Source: G965222505 sp965222505
GTDB lineage: Bacteria; Bacteroidota; Rhodothermia; Rhodothermales; DATKEJ01
Assembly (NCBI GenBank): GCA_965222505.1
Contig: OZ244956.1
Span: 372,001 to 436,000 of the forward strand
Direction of reading: 5' to 3'
Length of the DNA: 64,000 nt
Both the position numbers and the translations under genes were made by a program. The notes under the pieces were generated by a model that searched no databases, had not been told where the DNA came from, and was given only the letters and a program-made list of their open reading frames with translations. The number at the start of each line of letters is the position of its first letter. The stretch's first letter is position 1. Below, one piece after another: positions 15,997 through 23,372 of the stretch.

Positions 15997-17440
15997 TCAA
16001 CAGTTGGCGTACGACTTTGGGGTCCGGGGACCCCTCAAAATTGCGCATCACCTGGCCGATAAAGAAACCGAGCAACCCGGTTTTCCCACCGAGGTACTGG
16101 TCAACTTGCCTGGGGTTCTTGTCCAGGGCAGCTTCAATCACCGGCAACAGAGCATCGGTATCGGAAACCTGCAACAAATTCCTTGCACGGGCGATGGCTT
16201 CGGCTCCGGCGGCATCCTGCAACATTGTATCGAAGATTTCCTGTGCGCCGGTTGAACTCACGGTACCCTCCAACCGTAGCCGGATCAGGTCGGCCAGGCG
16301 CGCCGGAGTGATGGAAAAGGCATCAATAGAGATGGCCTGTTCATTGAGTATCCGCAACACGTCCGTCATCACAAAATTGGAAACGGCTTTTGCTTCGTCA
16401 GGTTGATCAAGGGCAGCCAGTGTAGCTTCAAAATATTCAGATACAGCCCGCTCTTCTGTCAGAACTTCGGCATCATAGGCGGGCAATCCGAGGTCTTTTT
16501 GATACCGTGCTCGCCGAGCCTCTGGAAGTTCAGGGAGTTGGGCCTTTACACGGTCCAACATGGCCGCTGTGACCACCACCTGCACCAGATCCGGGTCCGG
16601 GAAATACCGATAATCGTGGGCAGACTCCTTGGTCCGCATCACGCGGGTTTGCATCTTGTTCGGATCCCACAGGCGGGTTTCCTGATGAATGGTGCCACCA
16701 GCTTCCAGCACCTCGATTTGCCGCCGCACCTCATAGGTCAGTCCCCGTTCCACATTGCGGAACGAGTTCATGTTCTTGAGTTCGGTCTTGGTCCCGAGCC
16801 GGGTCTCCCCTTTCAGGCGCACCGAAACGTTGGCATCACAACGGAGGGAGCCCTCTTCCATGTTACCGTCACACACCCCAAGGTAGCGGACAATCTGCCG
16901 GAGTTTGGTCAGATAGAGATACGCTTCGCGGGGCGAACGGATGTCCGGTTCAGACACCATTTCGATGAGAGGTACCCCACACCGGTTCAGGTCGATTAGG
17001 GTGTTGTACGGGTCCTGGTCGTGAATGGATTTACCGGCATCCTCCTCCATATGAATCCGTGTGAGGCCGATGCGCTTGGTTTGTAGGGAATGGCGTTCGG
17101 GATCGGTGATCTCGACGTACCCATCGTAACAAATGGGATCCTCATATTGGGAAATCTGATACCCTTTGGGCAAATCGGGATAAAAGTAATGTTTCCGTGC
17201 AAAGACCGAGCGGGACCGAATCTTACAGTGCGTAGCCAAACCGGTACGGAGCGTCAGTTCTACCACTTTCTCATTGAGGACCGGCAGCGTACCGGGATGG
17301 GCCAGACTGACGGCATCGATGTAGGTATTGGGGGCACCCCCAAACACCGCAGGTTCAGGACTGAACGTTTTGGTATTCGTCAAAAGTTGGGCGTGGACTT
17401 CCAGCCCGATGACGGTTTCATACTTTTCGTGGAGGTCCAT
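15968..17440 (-). CDS. gatB: Aspartyl/glutamyl-tRNA amidotransferase subunit B
   Basis: 490 residues from the ATG at 17440 (MDLHEKYETVIGLEVHAQL); the frame extends upstream but the family begins here. Together with GatA and GatC it converts Glu-tRNA(Gln) and/or Asp-tRNA(Asn) to the amidated forms in the cytosol. Seen in the sequence: the GLEVHAQL start, HKYFYPDLPKGYQISQ-like segment, the GVPLIEMVSEPD and NVSVR blocks, ELKNMNSFRNVERG, and the C-terminal helical YqeY-like tail (LLGFFIGQVMR). gatA and gatC are not in this window, which is common since the genes are often scattered in this phylum. It is divergent from the lipoprotein gene at 17596. Confidence 0.97.
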   Translation of the reverse strand: MDLHEKYETVIGLEVHAQLLTNTKTFSPEPAVFGGAPNTYIDAVSLAHPGTLPVLNEKVVELTLRTGLATHCKIRSRSVFARKHYFYPDLPKGYQISQYEDPICYDGYVEITDPERHSLQTKRIGLTRIHMEEDAGKSIHDQDPYNTLIDLNRCGVPLIEMVSEPDIRSPREAYLYLTKLRQIVRYLGVCDGNMEEGSLRCDANVSVRLKGETRLGTKTELKNMNSFRNVERGLTYEVRRQIEVLEAGGTIHQETRLWDPNKMQTRVMRTKESAHDYRYFPDPDLVQVVVTAAMLDRVKAQLPELPEARRARYQKDLGLPAYDAEVLTEERAVSEYFEATLAALDQPDEAKAVSNFVMTDVLRILNEQAISIDAFSITPARLADLIRLRLEGTVSSTGAQEIFDTMLQDAAGAEAIARARNLLQVSDTDALLPVIEAALDKNPRQVDQYLGGKTGLLGFFIGQVMRNFEGSPDPKVVRQLLNEKLEARRG

Positions 17441-17595
17441 ATGATTGAGAACATGAGGGCCTGGGACCGACGGAATAGGAGGGCTCAACCGGTTGTCCAA
17501 ACGTATGATTATCTTACAGTATATTGCCCTAAACAAACGCGACGGCATCCATGAGGACGGCATCCTGTAATTCATCTTTGAGGTATACACGGCCC

Positions 17596-18057
17596 ATGTG
17601 CATACAGCACCTGTGGGTGGCCGGTTGGGGCGCACTGTTTTGCGTGTGTATGCTCGGCTGCGATACAGCAAATCCTTCTAACTCTGATGACCCGGATGGG
17701 TTCGGTGGCTTGCCCGCTGGATCTCAGGCACTATTCGGCGATCCCTATGAGATCTACACCCAACTGCCCCTCTCCAATGAAGCCGCCCCACCCCGTATTC
17801 AAAACGATACCCTGTACGTGACCGTCGGCTACAGCGGTGGATGCAAGACCCACGCATTCGACCTGATGGTCGATACGTCCAATCCTGTACAAGCCACCCT
17901 ATGGCTCGCGCATGACGCGGACGGTGATGCCTGCGAGGCCTATCTGGTTGACCCCTTGCGTAAAGCCATACCGAAATCTGCTTCAGGCATCAGTCGGTTC
18001 CTCTTGCGCAATCCAAACGGAGAGCCGTTTATGCTTGAAGCTTTTGCCACCGAGTGA
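17596..18057 (+). CDS. Small lipoprotein of unknown function
   Basis: 153 residues from the ATG at 17596, where a lipoprotein signal with lipobox MLGC (Cys22) begins. An acidic linker (NSDDPDGFGG) follows, then a compact domain with YVTVGYSGGCKTH, WLAHDADGDACEA and a C-terminal FLLRNPNGEPFMLEAF. The two cysteines after the lipobox could form a disulfide. I do not recognise the family by name, though the SYSGGC...D/HD..D.CEA pattern looks like a conserved Bacteroidota envelope domain. Its 3' end overlaps the convergent bcp gene by 29 bases. Confidence 0.75.
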   Translation: MCIQHLWVAGWGALFCVCMLGCDTANPSNSDDPDGFGGLPAGSQALFGDPYEIYTQLPLSNEAAPPRIQNDTLYVTVGYSGGCKTHAFDLMVDTSNPVQATLWLAHDADGDACEAYLVDPLRKAIPKSASGISRFLLRNPNGEPFMLEAFATE

Positions 18058-18511
18058 GGATTTCTTCAGTATGCGCGTCTACCTTGGGCCGCTTGAACAC
18101 ATGGCGGACGATACCCGCCTCATCGATGAGAAACGTCGTACGCTTCACCCCCATGAACTTTCTGCCATAGCGGTTCTTCTCCCCATAGGTCCCGTAAGCG
18201 TTCAGGATGGTAAGGTCTGGATCGGCGACGAGTGGGAAGGGCAGTTCGTACTTGTTGGCAAATTTATCGTGGCTGGCCACGGTGTCTTTCGAGACGCCGA
18301 TCACGGCAAAGCCTGCTTCCTGCAAGGTGCTCCAATGATCCCGTAGGTTGCAGGCCTGGCGGGTACAACCGGGCGTATCGTCTTTGGGATAAAAATAGAG
18401 TACCACTTTTTGCCCTCGAAAATCAGAAAGGCTCAGGGCATCTCCGCCCTGGGTCTGCCCGCTAAACGCAGGAGCAGGACTACCGACCTCAGGCATGGTA
18501 TGGGCTGACAT
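18029..18511 (-). CDS. bcp: Thioredoxin-dependent peroxiredoxin, Bcp/PrxQ type
   Basis: 160 residues from the ATG at 18511 (MSAHTMPEVGSPAPAF); an internal ATG at 18496 is the alternative. It reduces hydrogen peroxide and organic hydroperoxides in the cytosol using thioredoxin. The peroxidatic Cys49 lies in YPKDDTPGCTRQAC and the resolving Cys54 is five residues on, the arrangement of PrxQ enzymes that form an intramolecular disulfide. Further family marks are VIGVSKDT, KFANKYELPFPLVAD and RTTFLIDEAGIV. It is divergent from the site-2 protease gene, 177 bases away, and overlaps the lipoprotein gene at its 3' end. Confidence 0.96.
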   Translation of the reverse strand: MSAHTMPEVGSPAPAFSGQTQGGDALSLSDFRGQKVVLYFYPKDDTPGCTRQACNLRDHWSTLQEAGFAVIGVSKDTVASHDKFANKYELPFPLVADPDLTILNAYGTYGEKNRYGRKFMGVKRTTFLIDEAGIVRHVFKRPKVDAHTEEILTRWQKLQA

Positions 18512-18688
18512 ATTCTTGGTGTATTTCAGTTGATTCAGATGCAGGCCGCATCGACGGCCGCGAAAGCCGGAAGGTACCTCAAATTCAAGGGTTTGTCTGA
18601 AACTTTTGTTCGAATTACACGAAAAGATGCCTATATCGCGCGGTTCCCGGCATCCATCGGGTCCCTCTTCCATTATTCCCTCAAACGA

Positions 18689-19375
18689 ATGAAAAGCGCC
18701 TACCGCATTGGCACCCTCTCCCGGATCGGCATTTACATGCACTGGTCGTTTCCCTTTCTCCTGGCCGGGCTGTTTGCCTATTATATCTACCGGGGGGCCT
18801 CAGTTACAGCTGCGTTAGCCGGTCTGGCCCTGGTCATGACGGTCTTTGGCTGTGTGCTCCTCCATGAAATGGGTCATGCCCTGATGGCCCGCCGGTTTGG
18901 CATCAAAACGCTAGACATCACGATGTACCCCATTGGTGGGATTGCCCGACTGCAACAGATCCCAAGTAAACCGATGGAAGAATTGTGGATCGCAGTAGCT
19001 GGCCCCACTGTCAACCTAGTGATTGCCGCAGGTTTGTACGTCATTAACCTGTCGCAAAGCATGCCGGTCACGGTCCATGAGGTCCTGGCTGATACGGATA
19101 ATGTGCTGGGCATGTTGATGTACCTCAATCTCGCCATGGCCGCATTTAACATGCTTCCGGCCTTCCCGATGGACGGCGGTCGGGTCCTCCGTGCGGGCCT
19201 GGCCACCCAGATCCCCTACCGCCGGGCAACCCTGATTGCGGTATTCATCGGACAAGTAATGGCCTTTGGCTTCGGCGTGGCGGGCTTGTTCATGTTTAAC
19301 CCCGTCCTGATCTTCATCGCCCTCTTTGTGTTCTCCGCAGCCGCCCAGGAAGGAAAGATGGCGCAACAGATGTAG
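18689..19375 (+). CDS. Site-2 protease family (M50) membrane metalloprotease
   Basis: 228 residues from the ATG at 18689 (MKSAYRIGTLSRIGIYMHWS); a longer start at 18530 adds a segment without family likeness. Zinc site: HEMGH (His59, Glu60, His63) in the second membrane segment, and NMLPAFPMDGGRVLR (Asn154, Asp162) in a later one. IGGIARLQQIP is the usual post-HExxH loop. There is no PDZ or CBS domain, so it is a minimal SpoIVFB/Rip-like enzyme, distinct from RseP further along. The substrate is unknown; the family cleaves membrane-bound anti-sigma factors or remnant signal peptides. The gene is single, with no linked sigma factor. Confidence 0.93.
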   Translation: MKSAYRIGTLSRIGIYMHWSFPFLLAGLFAYYIYRGASVTAALAGLALVMTVFGCVLLHEMGHALMARRFGIKTLDITMYPIGGIARLQQIPSKPMEELWIAVAGPTVNLVIAAGLYVINLSQSMPVTVHEVLADTDNVLGMLMYLNLAMAAFNMLPAFPMDGGRVLRAGLATQIPYRRATLIAVFIGQVMAFGFGVAGLFMFNPVLIFIALFVFSAAAQEGKMAQQM

Positions 19376-19431
19376 GGAGTGCGACGGGTGACGGGCGGCT
19401 TGGGCACGAATGCCGAAATCGGATCCCGTTG

Positions 19432-19451
19432 GGACACGACATGTGGTGTCC
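19432..19451. terminator. Dyad between convergent genes
   Basis: A nearly perfect 20-bp palindrome (GGACAC...GTGTCC around ACATGT, one mismatch) lies between the 3' ends of the M50 protease and DUF547 genes. It has no T-tract, so its role as a bidirectional terminator is tentative. Confidence 0.35.
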
Positions 19452-19475
19452 GTATTGGATGGGTGCGACGGAGAT

Positions 19476-20279
19476 TTATTTCTGCTCGTTGAGACCCCAA
19501 TCATAATCGGTGTACTTGATCCGGTATTCGTTGTTTGAGAGCTTGGTCTTTATTTCTCCGTCGAAGAATTGGGCAAGGTAGGGTTGGACGGTTTCGGCAT
19601 TTCCCAGGAAGTCTTCCTTGAACCAGTCGAAGATTTTGGAGAGGTGGATGGTATCGGTACCCCCGTTGATCTGATTTTTGGTGGGGTCATTCAGGAATTG
19701 AAGGGTCTGATCTTGTAGTTGTGCTTCGAGCTTCTCGCCAAAATAGGCTTCCCGGCGGAGTTGAGGGCAACTGATGGAGGCGCACACGATAGCGAAGTGG
19801 ATTCTGGGTTCGGTGTAGTCTTTTCTGAGGATCTGGTGTTCGATGTGGTCCAGCGTGTAAACCGTGCCTCCTACCGTCGCAATTTTCTTCATCCACGGCA
19901 TGTTGATTTTGGGTATCGGTATGCCGACGGTTCGCAGGATGCTGCTGACTGGATACTTGTCAATGATGAGTTTGAGCGTATAGGCATTGTAGGCGTTGAT
20001 CCAGAACGCTATTTGCGCTGCTTCAGAGAAGGCATCGGGAGAAGTAGCAGCCAAGTCACCCAAGTAATGTAGCAGGGAATCCGGCTCGGCCTTGAGGCGG
20101 GTGTAATCTACATTACCGTCAGCGTCTACGAAGGTCTCCAATACCTGGGTAAACGTGCTGTGATCCATTGTTGCCGGGGCTTGTATGGCCTGGGGTACAG
20201 CCACGGGATTTATGCCAGAGCTGTGCCCCGTCAAAAGGAGCAGACCGCCCAGCAGAAGGATGTAACCATATCGCTTCAT
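19476..20279 (-). CDS. DUF547 family exported protein
   Basis: 267 residues from the ATG at 20279, which overlaps the surE stop codon as ATGA, so translation is likely coupled. An N-terminal hydrophobic segment (YGYILLLGGLLLLTG) acts as signal or anchor. The DUF547 core is plain: WINAYNAYTLKLI, YPVSSI, HIEHQILR, PRIHFAIVCASISCPQL and the C-terminal WFKEDF block. The conserved Asn, His and Cys residues give the family a thiol-enzyme look (papain/transglutaminase-like), but I know of no proven activity for it. It faces the M50 protease gene convergently. Confidence 0.9.
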   Translation of the reverse strand: MKRYGYILLLGGLLLLTGHSSGINPVAVPQAIQAPATMDHSTFTQVLETFVDADGNVDYTRLKAEPDSLLHYLGDLAATSPDAFSEAAQIAFWINAYNAYTLKLIIDKYPVSSILRTVGIPIPKINMPWMKKIATVGGTVYTLDHIEHQILRKDYTEPRIHFAIVCASISCPQLRREAYFGEKLEAQLQDQTLQFLNDPTKNQINGGTDTIHLSKIFDWFKEDFLGNAETVQPYLAQFFDGEIKTKLSNNEYRIKYTDYDWGLNEQK

Positions 20280-21079
20280 ATGCACTCGCTGTCTTTCTTG
20301 CCATTCCAGTTCCAGGCCCGTATGGTGTCCATGTGGGCGTAGGCCGTCAGGTCCAGTTGCATCGGGACGACGGAGACGTACCCCCGTTCGATGGCCCCAA
20401 GGTCGTTCTGATCATCAGAATCCAGGTTCACAAATCGACCTCCGAGCCAATAATAAGGTCGGTTATGCGGGTCCAGCCGTGGACTGAACTCCTCAATCCA
20501 CCGGGCATGGGTCTGACGCGTAACCTCAATGCCCCGAATTTCATCCACCGTCAGGTCAGGCACATTGACGTTCAGCAATACACGTGGCGGCAGGGCATTG
20601 CCCAAAATGGTCTCGGCAATGCGGCGGGCGTAGATCCCGGCGGCCTCAAAATCGGCATCAGAGGCCCAACTGCAATGTGAAACGGCCATCGCCTTGTACC
20701 CCATAATGCAGGCTTCGGAGGCCGCGCTGACCGTGCCGGAATACAGGACGTTGATGGAAGTGTTCGGCCCGTGGTTAATGCCACTTACGACGAGGTCCGG
20801 TTCGCGGTCCAGCAGCCGGGTACAGCCCAGTTTGATGCAATCGGCTGGCGTGCCGCTGACGGCCCATGCTTTGACTGGACCACCAGGGGCCTCAAATTGT
20901 ACAGAAGCGGCCCGGACCGGGTCCCGAACGGTAACCGCATGACCGACCGCGCTTTGTTCGTGTTCGGGGGCAATTACACAGATTTCGCCGAGCCCTTCCA
21001 GGGCACTCGCCAGGGCCATAATGCCCCGCGCCTGGATGCCGTCGTCATTACTTAATACAATTAAAGGAGGTGCTGCCAT
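20276..21079 (-). CDS. surE: 5'/3'-nucleotidase SurE
   Basis: 267 residues from the ATG at 21079 (MAAPPLIVLSNDDGI); the frame reads further upstream without family likeness. A cytosolic metal-dependent phosphatase acting on nucleoside monophosphates and, in some species, short polyphosphate. Metal ligands: Asn11-Asp12-Asp13 in SNDDG, Ser in EQSAVGHA and Asn in SGINHGPN. GTVSAASEACIMG and a C-terminal Tyr-rich extension are as usual for the family. It sits between panB (upstream, 117 bases) and the DUF547 gene (4-base overlap). Confidence 0.96.
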   Translation of the reverse strand: MAAPPLIVLSNDDGIQARGIMALASALEGLGEICVIAPEHEQSAVGHAVTVRDPVRAASVQFEAPGGPVKAWAVSGTPADCIKLGCTRLLDREPDLVVSGINHGPNTSINVLYSGTVSAASEACIMGYKAMAVSHCSWASDADFEAAGIYARRIAETILGNALPPRVLLNVNVPDLTVDEIRGIEVTRQTHARWIEEFSPRLDPHNRPYYWLGGRFVNLDSDDQNDLGAIERGYVSVVPMQLDLTAYAHMDTIRAWNWNGKKDSECI

Positions 21080-21195
21080 GCATCCGGGTTTAGAGATCGA
21101 ATCTTCTACGATAAATGTGCTCTGCAAATTCCTTGCACCCTGGATCAAGTCCAGGGCAAGCTGTGGATCAAGTCCAGGGGGCAAGCTGTCGCACG

Positions 21196-22050
21196 TCATT
21201 CATACGTCTCTTCCTTGGACGGGAATTTCTTTTTCTTGACGTCCAGAACGTAATGTTGGACGGCCTCGGTCATGACGTCGGCGAGGTGGGCGTAATGGCG
21301 GACGAACCGGGGATTGAACTCCGTTGTCAGGCCGAGCATGTCATGGGTGACGAGGATCTGGCCGTCGCATCCCACTCCAGCCCCGATCCCAATGGTCGGG
21401 ATGGTGAGTTGTTTGGTAACTTCCTTGGCAAGTGTACCTGGTATTTTTTCCAGCACAATGCCGAAGCAACCGGCCTCTTCCAGCAATTTGGCATCGGCAC
21501 TGAGTTGGGCGGCTTCTTCGAGTTCTCGGGCACGTACCTTATAGGTTCCGAAGCGATAGATGCTCTGTGGCGTGAGGCCGAGGTGGCCCATCACGGGAAT
21601 GCCGGAAGACACGATGCGCTGTACGGCATCACAAATCGGCTGCCCCCCTTCCATCTTAATGGCATGTGCTCCGGTCTCCTTCATGATCCGTATGGCGGAT
21701 TGTAGCGCCCGGTGTGAATCGCCCTGGTACGAGCCGAAAGGCAAATCGACAACCACCAGTGCCCGTTCTACGCCCCGGACCACACATTGGGCATGGTAGA
21801 TCATCTGGTCCAGCGTGATGGGCAGGGTGGTTTCGTGGCCGGCCATCACGTTCGAGGCCGAGTCCCCGACGAGGAGGGCATCAATGCCAGCGCGGTCCAG
21901 GATGCGGGCCGAGGTATAATCGTAGGCCGTCAGCATCGAAATAGGAATCTTCGCGACCTTCATTTCCAGGAAGGTGCGGGTGGTAACACGTTTGACCTCC
22001 GGCACCACAATGCCATTACTGGAGGATTTGGAGATGGTTTGCGTACTCAT
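21196..22050 (-). CDS. panB: 3-methyl-2-oxobutanoate hydroxymethyltransferase
   Basis: 284 residues. It catalyses the first committed step of pantothenate (vitamin B5) synthesis, adding a hydroxymethyl group from methylene-tetrahydrofolate to 2-ketoisovalerate. Visible signatures: MLTAYDYTSARILDRAG, LLVGDSASNVMAGHETTLP (metal and substrate site), VVVDLPFGSY, AIKMEGG, MGHLGLTPQS and the catalytic Glu region in IPTIGIGAGVGCDGQILV. The C-terminus ends VLDVKKKKFPSKEETYE, typical of the family. There is an N-terminal extension of ~20 residues before TRTFLEMK. It follows the bamA-skp terminator and probably heads a panB-surE-DUF547 transcript. panC is not in the window. Confidence 0.97.
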   Translation of the reverse strand: MSTQTISKSSSNGIVVPEVKRVTTRTFLEMKVAKIPISMLTAYDYTSARILDRAGIDALLVGDSASNVMAGHETTLPITLDQMIYHAQCVVRGVERALVVVDLPFGSYQGDSHRALQSAIRIMKETGAHAIKMEGGQPICDAVQRIVSSGIPVMGHLGLTPQSIYRFGTYKVRARELEEAAQLSADAKLLEEAGCFGIVLEKIPGTLAKEVTKQLTIPTIGIGAGVGCDGQILVTHDMLGLTTEFNPRFVRHYAHLADVMTEAVQHYVLDVKKKKFPSKEETYE

Positions 22051-22065
22051 AGGGCGTAGGATCTA

Positions 22066-22102
22066 TCCAAAAAAGGGCACTCGGTAAAGCCCCGAATGCC
22101 CT
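22066..22102 (-). terminator. Intrinsic terminator of the dxr-bamA-skp operon
   Basis: The stem 22074-22084 with 22092-22102 (10 pairs, one A-C mismatch, 7-base loop) is followed on the minus strand by a run of six T (complement of the A-run ending at 22074). It begins 27 bases after the stop of the last skp gene, giving a textbook Rho-independent terminator for the whole minus-strand operon. Confidence 0.88.
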
Positions 22103-22128
22103 GTAAACGTTGTTCTGCCGGTAAAGAT

Positions 22129-22683
22129 CTATCGTGAAGACGAAGCGCCTGTCGACTTCGTGATGCCCAGTTTGGTCATCACGGCTTCGGTGATGTCCAT
22201 GCTCGGCTCGGCGAACAGGATCAGGGGCGAACCGGCAGCCCGTGCGTTGAGCACCAGGTTTAAGCCTTCCTCGGCTGCGACTTCGTCAATGGCTTTCTGA
22301 ACTTTCTCCAGCAGCGGGCTCATCAGTTCAAGTTCTTTTTCCGCGATTTCCTGCTGTTTGGTTGCAGAGAATTGCTGAATCTCACCTTGCATGGTGGTCA
22401 GTTCTTGCTCACGGGTTTGCCGGGCTTGCTCGGACAAAAGGGCCTGCTTTTGCTGATAGTCGGCGGCTTTCTCCTGAAAATCTTGCACCTTTTGAGCATA
22501 TTCCGTTTCACCGGCATCGGCAAGGCCTTTGAGCTGTTGCATGACATCGCGGTATTCCTGCATTTGAGCCACGATGAGTTCGGCATCGGTAAAGCCGACC
22601 TTCAGGTTTTGGGCCTGGGCAGAGCCGGCCGGCCAGAGGGCCGCCACCAGTATCAGTGCAGACAGGCGTGTGAAAAATTGCAT
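22129..22683 (-). CDS. OmpH/Skp-family periplasmic chaperone, copy 2
   Basis: 184 residues with a signal peptide (MQFFTRLSALILVAALWPAGSAQA). The mature part begins NLKVGFTDAELIVAQMQEY, then a long charged coiled coil (about residues 45-125) with many Gln/Glu/Lys, and ends in a small beta strand region (LNLVLNARAAGSPLILFAEPSMDITEAVMTKLG). This is the Skp layout: a trimeric jellyfish-like holdase that keeps unfolded outer-membrane proteins soluble on their way to BamA. It is the last gene of the operon, 45 bases after the first skp copy, and is followed by a strong terminator. Paired skp genes after bamA are usual in Bacteroidota. Confidence 0.92.
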   Translation of the reverse strand: MQFFTRLSALILVAALWPAGSAQAQNLKVGFTDAELIVAQMQEYRDVMQQLKGLADAGETEYAQKVQDFQEKAADYQQKQALLSEQARQTREQELTTMQGEIQQFSATKQQEIAEKELELMSPLLEKVQKAIDEVAAEEGLNLVLNARAAGSPLILFAEPSMDITEAVMTKLGITKSTGASSSR

Positions 22684-22728
22684 GGGATTATCTCCAGTTT
22701 AGGGGGTTGCGTATGGGTTTTAATAAGG

Positions 22729-23283
22729 TTACTGTCTGCCGCCGGTACGGTTGCGCAGGTTTTCAGTATCGATGCCCATTTCGTCAAGGACGTCCAGGCT
22801 CAAGTCGTATTGTTCACGGAAGAAGACGAAAAGGAAATCACCGTTTTTGTCAAAGACGTAGTCATAGCCACCCGTCGTGGCTACTTCCTCGATGGCCTCC
22901 AGGATGTTCTCCTGAATGGGGCGCATCAGGCGTTCCTGCTCGTTGAACAACTCCCCCTCCGGCCCAAAGTGTCGCAGCCGAAACTGTTCCAGTTCCTGTT
23001 CTTTCGTCATGATCTCATCCCGGCGCGTCTGGCGTTCCTCATTGGTGTAGAGCAACTCGCGGGCCTGATACTCACGGAAGGCCTCTTCAATCTCTTCTTC
23101 CATCTTCTCCATCTCCCGCTGCCATTCCTGCCCCATACGGTCAATCTTCTGCTGTACAGTAGCGTACTCAGGGACGTTTTCCAGGATGAACTCGGAATCA
23201 ATGTAGCCGAGCTTCTGCTGGGCCTGTGCCCACACCGGCCAGAGCATCGCCACAGCCGACAAGAACAAAGCTGTTTTTTTCAT
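22729..23283 (-). CDS. OmpH/Skp-family periplasmic chaperone, copy 1
   Basis: 184 residues from the ATG at 23283, where a signal peptide starts (MKKTALFLSAVAMLWPVWAQA). The mature start QQKLGYIDSEFILENVPEY is the Skp N-terminal strand. A very charged coiled coil follows (EWQREMEKMEEEIEEAFREY and on), then YDYVFDKNGDFLFVF and LDVLDEMGID at the C-terminus. It works with BamA, immediately upstream, in outer-membrane protein delivery. It differs from copy 2 in coiled-coil composition, so the two may form separate trimers with different clients. The frame extends upstream into the bamA 3' end, but the signal peptide fixes the start. Confidence 0.93.
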   Translation of the reverse strand: MKKTALFLSAVAMLWPVWAQAQQKLGYIDSEFILENVPEYATVQQKIDRMGQEWQREMEKMEEEIEEAFREYQARELLYTNEERQTRRDEIMTKEQELEQFRLRHFGPEGELFNEQERLMRPIQENILEAIEEVATTGGYDYVFDKNGDFLFVFFREQYDLSLDVLDEMGIDTENLRNRTGGRQ

Positions 23284-23372
23284 AAAGGGTCTTCGATTCA
23301 ATCGGGAAATTTCAAACCGACCATTGGAGCCGGCCAACCCAGATAGAGCAATTATCTTGCCAAATCCTATTT